Numbered from the stretch's first letter, positions 35,630 through 48,038 are shown. The stretch: 64,000 nt of DNA from Euryodendron excelsum (GCA_033060915.1 CM065379.1:28943318-29007317), one strand, 5' to 3'. The notes: a model not told the origin generated them from the letters alone. Numbers and translations are program-made.

Positions 35630-38600
35630 TGTAAGCACCCTATTTTTGCCCACTCGACAATCTCCGGTCCATCCGAACTCATACTCAAACCAACACATAC
35701 ATATTCAAGTCCAAATCAAATTTTCAGACTCAATCCAATCAATCAATTGCTTCGCAGGCATGCCCGCTCAAGCCAATAGATGCAAAATGACCAAAATACT
35801 CTTATAGCATTGTTTTGTCTTATTCTAGTTGGCACGTCTTCCTAGACACAGTAAGTCCCCACTTCAATCTCAAAACCAATTTTAATTTAAATGAAATTCG
35901 ACATGCCTTTCGAGAAAGTTGATCTCTTATGCGATAAGACCATTTAATTCGGTATGTTTTTCGAGAAAATTCTTCGAAATGGTAAGTCCCTTTAAACTCG
36001 TTGACCGGGACAGAACCTAAGTCCCCAAGATGGTAGAACGGTCCACCTTTGGCGCCTACTAGCTTGCCAATAAAGAATGTCCGTTATTCAACACGTCTTT
36101 CGAGAAAATTGATTCCTCAGACAATAAGTCCACCTAGCAGCTTCCTGAGATCAGGCAGTCTATGGAATGAACGCATACCGTCAGAGTGGTGAAAGCACTC
36201 ACAAACATTGCAATGGTCAGAGTGGCGGAAACACTCGTAAACAGGTCGATATAGGGAATCGCCAACAAACCCCTATGTCACGGGACCGAATTCATCTCTT
36301 GGCCGTGACATGTTTACCAAGGGAAGAGATACCTTTGGAAACCAACTCATCATAGACTGTCAGAGTGACAGAAACACTTAAAACCTAGGTTAACACTAGT
36401 ACCTGTTAGCCCACTTCGGTGAAAAATGACCAAACTGCCCTTTGGGCCTTTTCTAGCACACCTCTCGAGAAAGTACGTAAGTTCTCAGAGTGGTAAGTCC
36501 ACCTTTCCAAGATCATCCCAAAGATGATCTGATATGTTCAAGTGCCTTCTAGTCGGTTCCGGACCAATTTCGGGACCATCCGGTCAAAATGACCATTTTG
36601 TCCCTCAACATCCGAGTGCCTCCAAGGAACCACATCGGCTCTGGGTATCAAAAAGGTTACCTCCCGAGGATGCTTTTAATAGTATTCTCAATCTTCTAGC
36701 ACCTTTTCGGAACATTCCGAGTCTATTCTGGTAAGCCCGATACAAAATGAGCGTTTTGCCCCTAGTGGGCTGGTCGCCTTTTCTAACCATACCGACTCTG
36801 GGTATCAAATTAAAAATTTCCTAGAACACTTTAGATAGTGTTTTCAACCTTCAAGTCCTCTCATGAGTCATTCCAAGTCCATTTCGGTGGTTTTTTGATT
36901 TAGTTGACCATTTTGCCCCTAATAGGTTGGTAGGCCTTTCCAAACATTCTGGTATTGTTTTCCAAGCCCGTTACCCCCAGAACACCATTTCAAGGTTTTC
37001 TACCCATTTTTGGCCTTCCCAATCATTCCCGACTTTCCGGAACATTCCCGGACCTTTCAAAGTCAGTCCTAGTGGAGCCAAGCCAAAAATCACATGGTAG
37101 TCACTAATACAAGTGCCCAAATCTTTTGCCTTGTGTATCAAGGGTCCAAAGATACGTTTCTTACCGCCTTAAAATATTTCCTAAGTGGCTGGCACCACTG
37201 CAAGCCAAAAATTGGCCTGACACTACTCCTAATAGTTTTAGTGAAAAATTTGCCCTGGCGCCACTACAACAGGCGCCAAGCTAGTCTTCTGTCTATAAAT
37301 ACATAGCCTCCTCTTGCATGAAAAGGGTCTGCAAACTCAGTCCAAAAACTCTACTTTTCGAATTACAAAGCTCGAAGTCTCTCCAAACCCTAACTCTCTT
37401 TAGTTTCCTTAAACCCTAGCCTCTATACACTTAACCCTAACAACTATACACACTCTATACACTTATACACAAGCCTCCAAAGCCTACATTGAAGACTCAA
37501 AGTGCTGCAATTTGGAAGCTCTCAAGGATCAAGCAAAGCAAAGTAAATAAAGCAAGCAAAACAAGAAGAAAATAAGGTAGGTTTTCTCTTTATGTTTACG
37601 TACTTCCCCCTCTCTCTTCTTCTTCCTAACCCACTTGGGTTTTCTTCTAGTTTAATCCCTTATCTTCTACCTCCGTTTCTTGCATGCTTGAAACTAGGAA
37701 TTCCTTGATTCATGTGTAGGAAGGATTGTTGAAAGTCACTGTGTCAAGGGCTTTCCTCTAATTCAACCTTAAACCATGTGGATTCGGCTCCCTTGATTAT
37801 GTGATGCAACCAACCTTGTATAGTCATGACCTTACTTGCCTTATGCATGTCATATTCATACATCCCTTCAAAACTTGTTTTCAAAGTGGTTTTCAAAACT
37901 TGCATCAAAATCATCTTTCAAACTTGCATTCAAAATCTCTTTCTCAAAACTTGTTTTCAAAATTACAATCTTAAGGTGTTTCTAGCCTTTCCATGGTTAG
38001 GGCTAGTTTAGGAAAGTGTTATATTCATTGTGACCATCAAAGTCCATATTTTGGGTATAAACCCTCAATTGTTTTTCATCAAAACCACAATCTTAAGATT
38101 ATTCAAGCCATTCCATGGTTAGGGTTGTTTTAGGAAAGTGTGATATTCAATGCTATCATATTGGTCGATATTTCAAATCCATGTTGTTTTTAAAACCACC
38201 AACTTAGAATGGTTCTAATCTCTTCATAGTTAGAATCGTTTTAGGAAAGTGAGACATTCAAAAGATCACAAAAGTCCATGTTCAAACTCCTTTTTCAAAT
38301 TGCTTTTTAAGTTCCTTTTCAAAAACTCTCCCCCTTTCCAAAATTGCTTTTCAAAATACTTTCTAAAATATCTCTTCAAAAATTCACTTTCTAAAAACTA
38401 TCTTCAAGTTTCCTTCCTAGAAACTCTTTTCAAAAGATCTACTTTCTAAAAACTCTTTTTCTTGGAGTTCAAGTCAAGCCCTAGATTTCATGATTAGGAA
38501 CCCTAATTTTCTTTCCTAAAAATATGACTTCCTCTTTTGCTTCAAATCATAGGTTTCCAAAACTATCATCTACATTAAATCCTAGATTTTCAAAATATCT

Positions 38601-40359
38601 TTTCTACACCAAATCATAGATTTCTAAATCCTAAATTCCCAACATTCAACCTTTTCAAGTCCATGTCAAATCTAACATTTCAAATTAGGAAACTAGATAA
38701 AATCTTACCATTTAGGAAACTAAATCAAATCTTTCAATTTTAGAAACGAAATCAAATCATCTCTTTTTGGAAATAAAATCTAATCTTCTACTTTAGGAAA
38801 TAGGAATAATATTTTTCTTAATTCAAACATTTCCTAATTCCAATATTTCTTAATCCTAAATCTTTTCAAATCTCAACTTTCTAAATCTCAACTTTTCAAA
38901 TCTTTCTAAACTCAAATATTTCCAAAGTTCAAGTCTTTTTAAATTCAAAACATTCCTAAGTTCAAACTTTCTAAATTCAAAACTTTTCTAAAATGAAAAT
39001 TTCCTAAAATGAAACTTTTTTAAAATGAAACTTTCCTAATTTAGCACTTTCTTAAAATGGAATTTTTCTATTTTGAAACATTCCTAATTCAAAGCTTTTC
39101 AAGGTCCAACCTTTCCTAAACCCTAACTTTCCAAATCATTCCAAGTCAAGTGTTTTCAAATCAAATCAAATCTCTTTTTAAATCTTTCTCAAATCCAACT
39201 TTCCTAATTCAAACCTTTCCCAAATCCAATTTTCTAAAATTGAATTTTTCAAAGCTAAATCAAATCCTTTCCAATTCAACTACATGTTCAAATTTTAGGT
39301 TACCTAAACCCTATGATGCTGAAACTCTAGTTCAACCCTAACCTTAAAGTTTGGAAACTTTAACCCTTTTCTAAAACTCCTTTCTAAACCAAGATGCTTT
39401 TCCAACTTTAATATAAGTTAAAATGTTTTCAAAACTTAACTTTATCTTTCCTAAGTCAATTCCAAGTTTTCTTTCCAAGTTCAAACCCTTTTCAAGTCTA
39501 AGTTCAATTTCAAATCAAATCGCGATTTCATATATTCTATTCTAAGTTCAAATCAAACTCTTTTTCTAATCAAATCTTTTCAAGTCAAACTTTTTCAAAA
39601 ATCTAAAAGTGTCTATTTTCAAACGGACTCTTGTCTGAACTTCGACTGACCTGATTCCTAAAAAGGGATACATTGGCAACCTTCATGAGTGCGATTATAA
39701 CCTTTTTTAAGTTTTCAATTCCTTAATCTATTTCAAGTTTCTAATTCCAAAATCTATTTTCAAATCTTTAATTTCAATTTCTAAAACCTTCTTTCAAATT
39801 TCAAATAAAGCCTTTCCAAATCTATTTTCAAAATCAAAACTTTTTCTCTCACTTGCACGTCATGCATCATATCAATTTTCTTTCTAAAGTTGATCTAATT
39901 AGACATTTATTAATCAAATATTCTAAATGAGTAAACTTAGGGTGAATAAACATGTAGGTACTGAAAGGCGGGCTATGGTGATGGCTTAATGTGTCTTCCC
40001 TACACGTAACCGACCTCCGAACCTAGAATCACTTATTTCAAAGACCAAAATGGAGTTATTTTCAAAAAGGGCTTAAATATTTCTAAAGGTTACTAAACAA
40101 CATATTTTCTTAAAAACCCTCTCTTGATGAAGTTTTCAAAACCTTTTCAAAAGCCCTAATTGTAATCTTTGGATTGTGCTTAGTTTTAGATGACCTAACT
40201 CGCCTTAATCAAGTTAGGCGGCAACTCCAAACCTTTTTTTCAAAAGCCCTCAATGAAGTGAATTTCCAATTCAAACCTAGTCACACTCGTTCTTCTAGGA
40301 GGATGAGTTCTAACGAGAGAGCACTATATTTTCTCAAGTGCAAAATATCTGGCGTGACA
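35630..40359 (+). mobile_element. Ogre-like solo LTR S2 inside E1
   Basis: 4730 bases, TGTAAGCACCCT to GGCGTGACA, flanked by tcatg (35625-35629) and tcgtg (40360-40364), a TSD with one mismatch. No PBS or PPT. Its first 0.9 kb differs from E1 and E2. It carries repeats of cagagtgg-c-ggaaacactc type (36178-36240, 36360-36380) and ctcgagaaagt/gataagtcc words that S1, S3 and E3 also have, so it belongs to a second subfamily. Then follow the 157-base units (36590-36960), the GGCGCC block (37190-37275), the TATA box at 37294-37301, the G-poor array and the conserved end block. Confidence 0.85.
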
Positions 40360-40364
40360 TCGTG

Positions 40365-41111
40365 CATATTTGATTTTGATCTTTTCAAGCTAAGCTACAT
40401 TTTGATATTCATAAATCTATATTTGCCCTTCATTGATTGATCATGTCTTTATAGGGTCTCTATAATTTGAAAAGTTCAATAGTTCTACTAAAAACTGGCC
40501 TTGCCTACACTTTTTAATAACTTTCAAGGTTTTCTTGAACTAAGGAAGGAACCTACTTGTTGCTTTGCCAAAGGGCAATGCTGGCTGTCATTTGAGAGAA
40601 CCCACCAATCCGAAGAAGAGTCTTAGAAGAAACCGAGAGGTCCGCTAAAGAGAATTTTTTCTTCCAACAAGAGAGAGGAGAGAAAAACAAGTCAATAGGT
40701 TAAATTTCAGAGAGTGGTGCAAGTACTATCACATCTTGATAAGAAAATGACGAAATTAAAAAAGGAAATCCCAAAAGAGAAATGGAAGTTCAAAAGATTA
40801 CCTGATTCTAGGATACAACACTCATAACTAACCCTGAGGCAAACCCAAGGGGGCATGCATCCATTCCCATCCATATGTAAAATGTGTGCATTCATCAAAA
40901 AGTATGACATGCATTTAATTCTATTCTTGCATGTGTATTCATAAAAAAAATATGACATGCATTAAAATTCTATTTTTACATATGCATTCATCAAAAGCAT
41001 GACTGCATTTAATTCCATTATTGTATATGCGTTCATAAAAAAAGTATGACATGCATTCAATTCAATTACCTATACATTTTAAGAAATGGCATAAATAAAC
41101 TATTTTTGCAC

Positions 41112-41116
<5 letters not shown>
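40365..41116 (+). other. E1 interior after S2, unassigned
   Basis: From about 40680 it matches the E2 interior near 26040 (agagaatggtgcaa...actatcaca) and carries the same gcattcat/tatgacatgcat words. The part before about 40640 has no counterpart in E2. It has no ORF with a recognised domain. Confidence 0.6.

Positions 41117-41172
<56 letters not shown>
41117..41172 (+). repeat. (CT)28 microsatellite
   Basis: Fifty-six uninterrupted bases of CT. The same position in E2 (near 26695-26710) has only a handful of imperfect CT units, so this is a local expansion in E1. Confidence 0.97.
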
Positions 41173-41175
<3 letters not shown>

Positions 41176-41339
41176 ATAGGAAACAATGAATGGGGCAAAG
41201 CACAAAAAGAAGCTAAAGCCACCTCGCGGCCAAATAACCTAAGTCATTTCTAGCACTGGCACACAGCTCAGAAAACTCAGACTTCCATAGTCGATAAGAA
41301 ACATAGAATGGGGCAATGGCCCATCCTTGACCCCACTAA

Positions 41340-41945
41340 TCAACCTTGAACTCCCACAGAGGAGTATCGTTCCACCAGACAAAGTGCTGGTTCAAGAAGT
41401 AGCAGTTTCAAGACATTAACCTTAGGCTTCCCTGTAGGAGCATCATTACGCCAAACGGAGTGTTGGTTCAAGAAGTAGCAATTTCAAGATATCAACCTTG
41501 GACTTCCCCAGAGGAGCATTGTTCCGCCAGACGAAGTACCGGTTCAAGAAGCATTAATTTCCCCAGAAGAGCATCAATTTCCCCAGAGGACTTCCCCAGA
41601 GGAGCATTGTTCCACCGGATAGAGTGTCGGTTCAAGAAGACATCAACCTTGGACTCTCCCAGAGGAGTATTGTTCCGCTAGATGAAGTGCGAGTTCAAGA
41701 AGTTGCAGTTTCAAGACATCAACCTTGGACTTTCCTAGAGGAGCATCGTTCTGCCAGATGGAGTGTTGGTTCAAGAAGTAGCAATACAAGACATCAATCT
41801 TGGACTTTCCCAGACGAGCATTACTCTGCCAGATGGAGTGCCGGTTCAAGAAGCATCAATTTCCTCAGAGGAGTATCATTCCTCTAGACGGAGTATCAAT
41901 TTCACCAAAGGAGTATCATTCTGCCAAACGAAACACCAAACGTCA
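41340..41945 (+). repeat. About 76-base tandem array before the PPT (E1)
   Basis: Homologous to the E2 array but with a longer unit. The anchor words start at 41373, 41449 and 41525, 76 bases apart, with later units irregular. The extra bases come from an added agtagcaatttcaag piece after ggttcaagaag. Short ORFs (41460-41681, 41624-41887, 41763-41963) follow the repeats in several frames and are not taken as genes. Confidence 0.85.
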
Positions 41946-42061
41946 ACCATCGGCTCAAGGTAACTATTCTTTAGATTCTAACTCTCCCAATCCCTTTGAT
42001 TACCTCGCGGTCAACATGGGACTCTTATTTTATCATTTTCTATTTTACGGTAAGCAAAGAC

Positions 42062-42077
42062 AGAAAAAAGAAGGGTA
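42062..42077 (+). other. Polypurine tract of E1
   Basis: agaaaaaagaagggta, two bases before the 3' LTR at 42080. The hairpin seen beside it in E2 and E3 is eroded here. Confidence 0.75.
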
Positions 42078-42079
42078 GT

Positions 42080-45000
42080 TGTAAGAACCTCATTTTTGCC
42101 CACTCAGCGATCTTCAGCTTAACTAGGCTCACTTTCAAACATTGCATGCACATTCAAAGTCACACCCACCCTCCAAATACTAATCCAGTCCATCGATCAC
42201 TTCTTGGGCCCATCGAGCCCACTTGAAATCGAGTGACCATTTTGCCCCTAGGCATCCAATTGCCTATGGAAACCACACTGGCTCTGGGTATCAAACCGGT
42301 TACCTTCTGAGGATGTTTTCAATAGTATTTCTAACCTTTTAACACCTTTCCTGACTATTTTGAGTCTATTTCGGTAAGGCCGGCACAAAATGACCATTTT
42401 ACCCCTGGTGGGCCTGTCGTCTTTTCCAACCACACCAGCTCTGGGTATCAAATCAAAATTTCTTGGAACACTCTCAATAGTGTTTCCAACCCTCTAGCCT
42501 CCTCGCAGGTCACTCCAGGTCCATTCCGGTGTTTTTTCAGTTCAAATGACCATTTTGTCCCTAGCGGGCTGGCCAACCATTTCAACTATTCTAACATTGT
42601 TTCTCATGCCAGTTACCTCTAGAACACTCTCTCAAGGGTTCCCGTCCATTTCCAGCCGAGTCTGGTTAATCAAAACCTTCCGGAACATTCCCAAACTTAC
42701 CGGAGTCAGTCCTAGTGGAGCCAAGCCAAAAATTGCATGGTAATCATTAGATTTGCTGCCTAAATCTTCTGCATTGTGTTCCAAGAGTCAAGTATCTATT
42801 TCTTACCAACTTAAAAATTTTTCTAAAAGGCTGGCGCCACTCCTAGTAGTGTCAAGCCAAATTTTGTCCTGACACCACTATAACATGCGCCAGTACCAAC
42901 TTTGACTGCCTATAAATACATGACACCCCCCTGCGTAAAAAGGGTTTGCAAATTCAATCCAAAAACTCTGTCTCTTTGAAAATAGAGCTCGTAGTATCTC
43001 CAAACCCTAATTCTCTCAAGCCTCTTCAAACCCTAGCCTCCATACACACAAACCCTAATCTCTGTACACCTTATACCCTCAAACACAAGCGTCTAAACAT
43101 CCATTGAAGACTCAAGTGCTGTAACTTCAAAGCTCTCAAAGTTCAAGTCAAGTGAAGCAAACCAAGCAATTAAAGTAAGAAAAATACAAGGTTTGTTTTC
43201 TATTTACTTTTATGTAATCCCCCCTCTCTCTTCTCGCTCCTAACCCACTTTTGTTTTCTTCTACTTTAATCCCCATCTTCTACCTCTTTTTCTTGCATGC
43301 TTGAAACAAGGGACTCCCCATTTCATGCCTAGGAAGGGCTGTTAAAGGTCACCATACAGGGGGCTTTCTTCTAGTTCAACCTTTGATAGTGTGAGTTCAG
43401 CCCCCTTGATTATGTGGTGAAGCCTAGCCTTGTAAGTTCACAACGCTATTTAATTGTTGTTATCATGTTCATTTATTGTATTCAAAATTGCATTCAAAGT
43501 TGTTTTCAAGCTTGCATCAAAGTTCTCTTTCAATACTTACATTCAAAATCTATTTCTTTCAAACTTGTTTTCAAATCACAATGCTAGATTGTTTCTAGCC
43601 ATTCCATGGTTAGGGTTGTTTTAGAAAAGTATTATATTCAATGTGACCATCAAGGTCCAAATTTTGGGTTCAAACCGTAAATTGTTTTTATCAAAATTAC
43701 AATTCTAAGATGATTCTAACCATTCCATGGTTAGGTTTGTTTTAGAAAAGTGTTGTATTCAATATAATCATTGTGGTCCACATTTCGAAACCCTATTTGT
43801 TTTCAAAATTATAACCCTGGAATGGTTCTAATATTTTCATGGTTATAATCGTTTTAGGAAAGTGAGATATTATTGAGGCTTGCAAAAGTCCATATTCAAA
43901 TCTCTTTCCAAAATGGTTTTGCAAATCTACTTTCTTAAAGCTCTTTTTAAAAATCTACTTTCCAAAAACTCTTTGTCTTGAAGTCCAAGTCAAGTCTTAG
44001 AATCCATGATTAGGAAACCCTAGTTCTTTTCTTAAAATCATGGTTTTCTATTTTTTTACAATAAATCATAGGTTTTCAAAACCTCTTTTTTCACCAAATC
44101 ATAGATCTCCAAATCCAAGATTCTCAAAACTCAACCTTTCCAATTCCATGTCAAATCAAATCTTCCAATTTAGGAAACCAAATCCAATCTTTCAATTTTG
44201 GAAACAAAATCAAATAATCTGTTTTTTGAAATAAAATCCAATCTTCAACTTTAGGAAATAGAATCAAATCTTTCCTAATTCTAATTTTTTCCAATTTCAA
44301 ACCTTTTCAAATCTCAACTGTCTAAATTTTAAATTATCAAATCTTTCCTAATTTTAATCCTTTTTAAATTCAAACTTTCAAATCTTTCGTAATCTCAAAA
44401 CTTCAAAGTCTTCCTTAACTCCACTTTCAAAATTCAACTTATCAAATGTTTCCAAATTTTAAAACTTTCCAAATTTCAAACTTTTAAATCTTTCCTAATT
44501 TCAAACTTTCAAATATTTCCTAAATCCAAACTTCTAAATCTTTCTAGAGTTCAAATCTTTCTAAATTCAGAACTTTCTAAATTTACATCTTTTCAAAATC
44601 AATACTTTCCTAAAATGGAAACTTTTTTAAAATGAAACTTTCTTAATTTGGCACTTTCCTGAAATTAAAATTTGTCTATTTTGAAACTTTCCTAATTCAA
44701 AGCTTTATAAAATTCAATCTTTTCTAAACCTTAACTTTCTAAATTCTTTCAAATCAAATATTCAAGTCAAATCTTTTCCAATCATTCCAAGTCAAGTGTT
44801 TTTAAATCGAATCAAATCCTTTCCAAGTATTTCTTAAATCCAACTTTCCTAAAACGCAACTTTCTAAAATCAAACCTCTCAAGCTTAAATCAAGTTTTTC
44901 AATTCAATTGCATGCTTTAATCCTAGGTTACCTAAGTCCTATGATGTTTAAACCCTAGTTCAACCCTAACCCTAAAGTTAGGAAGCCTCAACTCTTTCCT

Positions 45001-46057
45001 AAAACTCAAATCCAAAACCAAGATGGTTTTTAAAGTTCAATTCAAGTCAAGATGATTTCAAAGTTCAACTTAATCTTTCCAAATCAAGTCCTAGTTCTAT
45101 TCTTCAAGTTCAATTTCAAATCAAAGCTCAATTTCAAATCCTCAAGTTCAATTTCAAATGAAAGTTTAATTTCCAATCTTCCAATCAAAACTCAAATCAA
45201 ACCCTTTTTCAAATCAAACATTTTCAAGTTAAGCTTTTCAAAAACCTGAAAGTGCCTATTTTCAATCAGGCCCTGAGTTCGAACTACGATTGACCTGATT
45301 CCCAACAAAGGGAAGCATAGGCAACTTTCATGGGTGCAGTTGCAACCTTTTCAAATTTCCAATTCCATAATCTTTTTCAAATTTTTAATTCCATAACCTT
45401 TTTCAAAATTTCAATTCCATAACCTTTTTTAAGTTTTCAATTTCCACAACCTTTTTCGAGCTTCAAATCCTATCCTCAAATCTATTTTAAAAAATTAAGT
45501 ATTTTCTTGCACTTGCATGTCATGCATCATATTAAACCTATTTCTAAATTCTTTTTCAAAGTGGATAGTATTGAACAATGAATGATCGAAAATTCTAAAT
45601 GAGTGAACCTAGGTTGAATAGACATGTAGGTAGTGTAAGGGTGCGATAAGGTGATAGCCTAGTGCATCTTCCCTATACGTAACCAACCTCTGAACCTAGA
45701 ATTACTGTTTTCAAAAGACCAAAAATAGAGTTATTTTAAAAAAAAAGGACTTAAATCTTTTCAAAGATTGCCAAACAGCCTGTTTTCTCCAAAAATCCTC
45801 TTTTGAGGGAGTTTTCCAAAAGTTTTTAAAAAAACCCAAGGTTTAATCTTCGAATTGTACTTAGTTTTAGGTGGTCTAACTCATTTTAACTAAGTTAGGT
45901 GGCGACTCCAAAACGTTTTCCAAAAGCCCTTAATCAAATCGATTTCAAGTTCAAATCTAGTTGCACTCATCATTCTAGGAGGATGGGTTCTAACGAGAGA
46001 GTACTGTGTTTCTCTCAATTGTCTGTTTTCCCGAATACAAAAAATCAGGACGCGACA
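42080..46057 (+). repeat. 3' LTR of E1
   Basis: 3978 bases, TGTAAGAACCTC to GACGCGACA. Collinear with the 5' LTR at 12444. TATA box at 42911-42918, GGCGCC block 42830-42895 (partly decayed to gtgtcaagcc), G-poor array about 43480-45230, PBS-like ggcgactcc at 45901-45909 and a terminal hairpin at about 45967-45991. No coding region. Confidence 0.88.
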
Positions 46058-46138
46058 ACTAAAAGTAAAAGAACCTTGGGAACCACCTAAGGAGCCTCTG
46101 AAACGAGAACTAGATGTGGCAAGTACTGTGTCCACAAG
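46058..46138 (-). pseudogene. Copia gag fragment right of E1
   Basis: Minus-strand reading gives LVDTVLATSSSRFRGSLGG and then SQGSFTFS. The frame passes through the E1 TSD into the GFHNSP reading left of E1. It is a Ser/Gly/Arg-rich piece upstream of the zinc knuckle. Its right limit, acaag at 46134-46138, is where S3 starts. The rest of gag and the 5' LTR are not in the window. Confidence 0.8.
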
Positions 46139-47336
46139 TGTAAGCACCCCATTTTTGCCCACTTAGGGATCTTATCTACATTGGTCTTGTAGTAAAACAT
46201 CACAACACTATCAACTCTAAACCAACTTTCCAACACTCCATTTAAGTCATTTGGTTGCTTCTCGGGCCCAATTAAAACTGAATGACCAAAATGCCCCTAG
46301 GCACTCCAGGCATCTTTCGAAGATCGATCAATCAACAGAACTAATGCCAAACACCATTAGAGTGACGGAAACACTCAAAAGCTATCACACCATCGAAGTG
46401 ACAGAAACACACTCACAAACTATCACACCGTCAGAGTGATGGAAACATTCACAAACTTTAAACGGTTCACTTTTGGTGCCTACTAGCCCACCAATGTGGA
46501 ATTTCTGTTATGCCTTGTGGCATCCAGTGTGTTTTCCGAGATCAAGTAATCTCCAAAACCATCACTAAACCATCGAAATGATGGAAACACTCATAAACCT
46601 TAAAGCCACTACAGTGAGAAGAACACTCACTAGGTCGACATAGGTTTTGTCACTAAACCACCCAGTGTCATGGGACTGAATGTGCCTCTTGGCAGTGGCA
46701 CATTTATCAGAGAAAAGAGAGACCTCCAGAGCCGAACCCACCACAACCGCCAGAGTGACAAAAACACTTATAAACCTAGGTTAACACCGACACATGCAAG
46801 CTCATCTCGGTAAAAAATAACCAACCTACCTCTTGGCCATGATGGCACGTCTTGCGAGAAAGTAAAAACTCCTCCAGATGATAAGTCCATCCAACCCAGC
46901 ACATCTTGCGAGAAAGTACAAACTCCTTAATACAGTAAGTACTAAGTCCTCGAAACAGTAAGTTTACCTTTCCAAGACTATCCCTAGACAGTCCAACATG
47001 TTCAATATGCCATTCTAACTAACTCTGGTCCCATTTTGGTTAACTCCAGTCAAAAGGATCATTTTGCCTCCGGGCACTCCGGCACGTCCTTCAAAAAAGC
47101 ACCAATCCCACAAGAAGATAAAACCACCTTCTCATACTGTCTCTAGACAGTCTAGCATGTTTGATATACCACCTAAGACCACTTTACCCTCATTTTCGCA
47201 AGTTTTGGTCAAAATGACCATTTTGTCCCTATAGGCTCGGGCCTCTGTTCCAACCACACTAGCTTTGGAAATTAAATTGGCATCCACCAGGATACCCCGT
47301 TGAACATCTTCGTCCATTTCTAAGTGAGTCCCCAGG
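46139..47336 (+). mobile_element. Ogre-like LTR S3, 5' part only
   Basis: Starts TGTAAGCACCCC right after the copia gag fragment. It matches the first part of S2: agagtgacggaaacactc repeats at 46348-46460, 46570-46590 and 46750, tcttgcgagaaagtac words at 46850-46920, and ctttccaagactatccctagacagtcc at 46970. It then enters the 157-base unit zone (ccattttgtccct at 47217). After about 47336 the similarity stops. No TATA box, G-poor array or LTR end follows, so it is truncated or interrupted. No gene seen. Confidence 0.7.
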
Positions 47337-48038
47337 CTTGAAATACCCCTAAGTCAACAAACAATTCCCAAAGCATCTCACAGACGCTTCGTTAGGGTTA
47401 TCTTTTTCTCTTATTTCCTGATTAAAACGCACTGTGAAATGACTTGAAAAATGCATAAATCATGAAATTCCGGATAACCTTTCCATATGTCTTTCCATTC
47501 ATATGGTTTGATTGAAAAGATCACTTTCCAAAGCCTTCGATCTCATGGCTTGAAAGTTGCCACTTTGAGAAACACTAGAGTGTCTCACAGGTGCTTCATC
47601 AAGGTTCAGCAAACGACTTGCAAAATGCGTGAATTAGAGAATCACTTAAAGCTTGTCTAGAGGACCTCCCATCGGTACTGTTCCATTAAGGAGGTCGTTG
47701 CCCAATGGCCATGATCATATGGCACAAAAACTGTCAATTTCACAAACCCTCAAAGCATCTCATAGACATTCTGAAAAGCGTATTTTCATGCACGATTTTT
47801 TATAAAATATCTCCACCGTTCAGAATCCTTTGGAGCTCCATGAGGGCTCCCGGTTAATGAAAAACAGTAGGAAAACATTGTGAACATGAACGATTTTCCT
47901 AAATCTTTCCTGGATTGCACAAATTTCAACGCAAAGTTAGCATAAAAGTTTTTGGCAGCAAAGCATGTTCTACATGCGCCCAAAAAATGATCAGATTGTA
48001 CAAAACTTGCCTTACAGCCCAAGTTAGGGTATTACAAG
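47337..48038. repeat. 0.7-kb unassigned repeat with inverted ends
   Basis: The left end cttgaaatacccctaa (47337-47352) and right end ttagggtattacaag (48024-48038) are inverted copies with one mismatch and one gap. Inside, three diverged copies of a unit of about 190 bases can be followed by the words aaagcatctcacagacgctt (about 47370), gtgtctcacaggtgcttc (about 47580) and aaagcatctcatagacatt (about 47752). Small minus ORF 47786-48022 shows no domain. It may be a small DNA element or an LTR fragment. Confidence 0.45.

Larger units (their letters stand above)
12444..46057 (+). mobile_element. Ogre-like element E1, complete, non-autonomous
   Basis: E1 has two LTRs (12444-16458 and 42080-46057), a tRNA-Arg type PBS (16461-16478) and a PPT (42062-42077). 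The flanks are actag (12439-12443) and actaa (46058-46062), a TSD with one mismatch. Its interior is interrupted by E2 and S2. Without those it would be about 13.9 kb, with about 5.9 kb of internal sequence. That interior holds a leader, a stop-ridden gag and a tandem array, with no protease, RT, RNase H or integrase that I can see in any frame. The LTRs differ by roughly 15 percent over the first 100 bases, so the insertion is old. Tat/Ogre placement rests on the PBS, LTR size and gag motifs. Confidence 0.87.
2751..46138 (-). mobile_element. Decayed Ty1/copia element split in four
   Basis: Four minus-strand fragments line up in copia order: gag tail, zinc knuckle, protease, pre-integrase motif, integrase, RT, RNase H. 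They occupy 46138-46058, 12443-11953, 9623-9381 and 5266-2751. Between them lie S1, T1 and E1. Removing each insertion with one copy of its 5-base TSD restores an uninterrupted reading frame across the join, which I checked at all three. That is strong evidence that this was one element hit repeatedly. Integrase before RT is the Ty1/copia order. Neither copia LTR is seen: the 3' end is lost at 2750 and the 5' end lies right of 46138. Many stops and lost catalytic residues make it dead. The clade is not assigned. Confidence 0.9.

Noticed and set aside
41460..42078. Several overlapping ORFs in the E1 pre-PPT array
   Set aside because: They are open in three frames at once because of the repeat, with no domain and no matching start in E2.
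44950..44990. Telomere-like aaccctaaccctaa
   Set aside because: Only two or three units occur, repeated at the same place in related LTRs (for example 15295, 39340). It is part of the LTR consensus, not an interstitial telomere.
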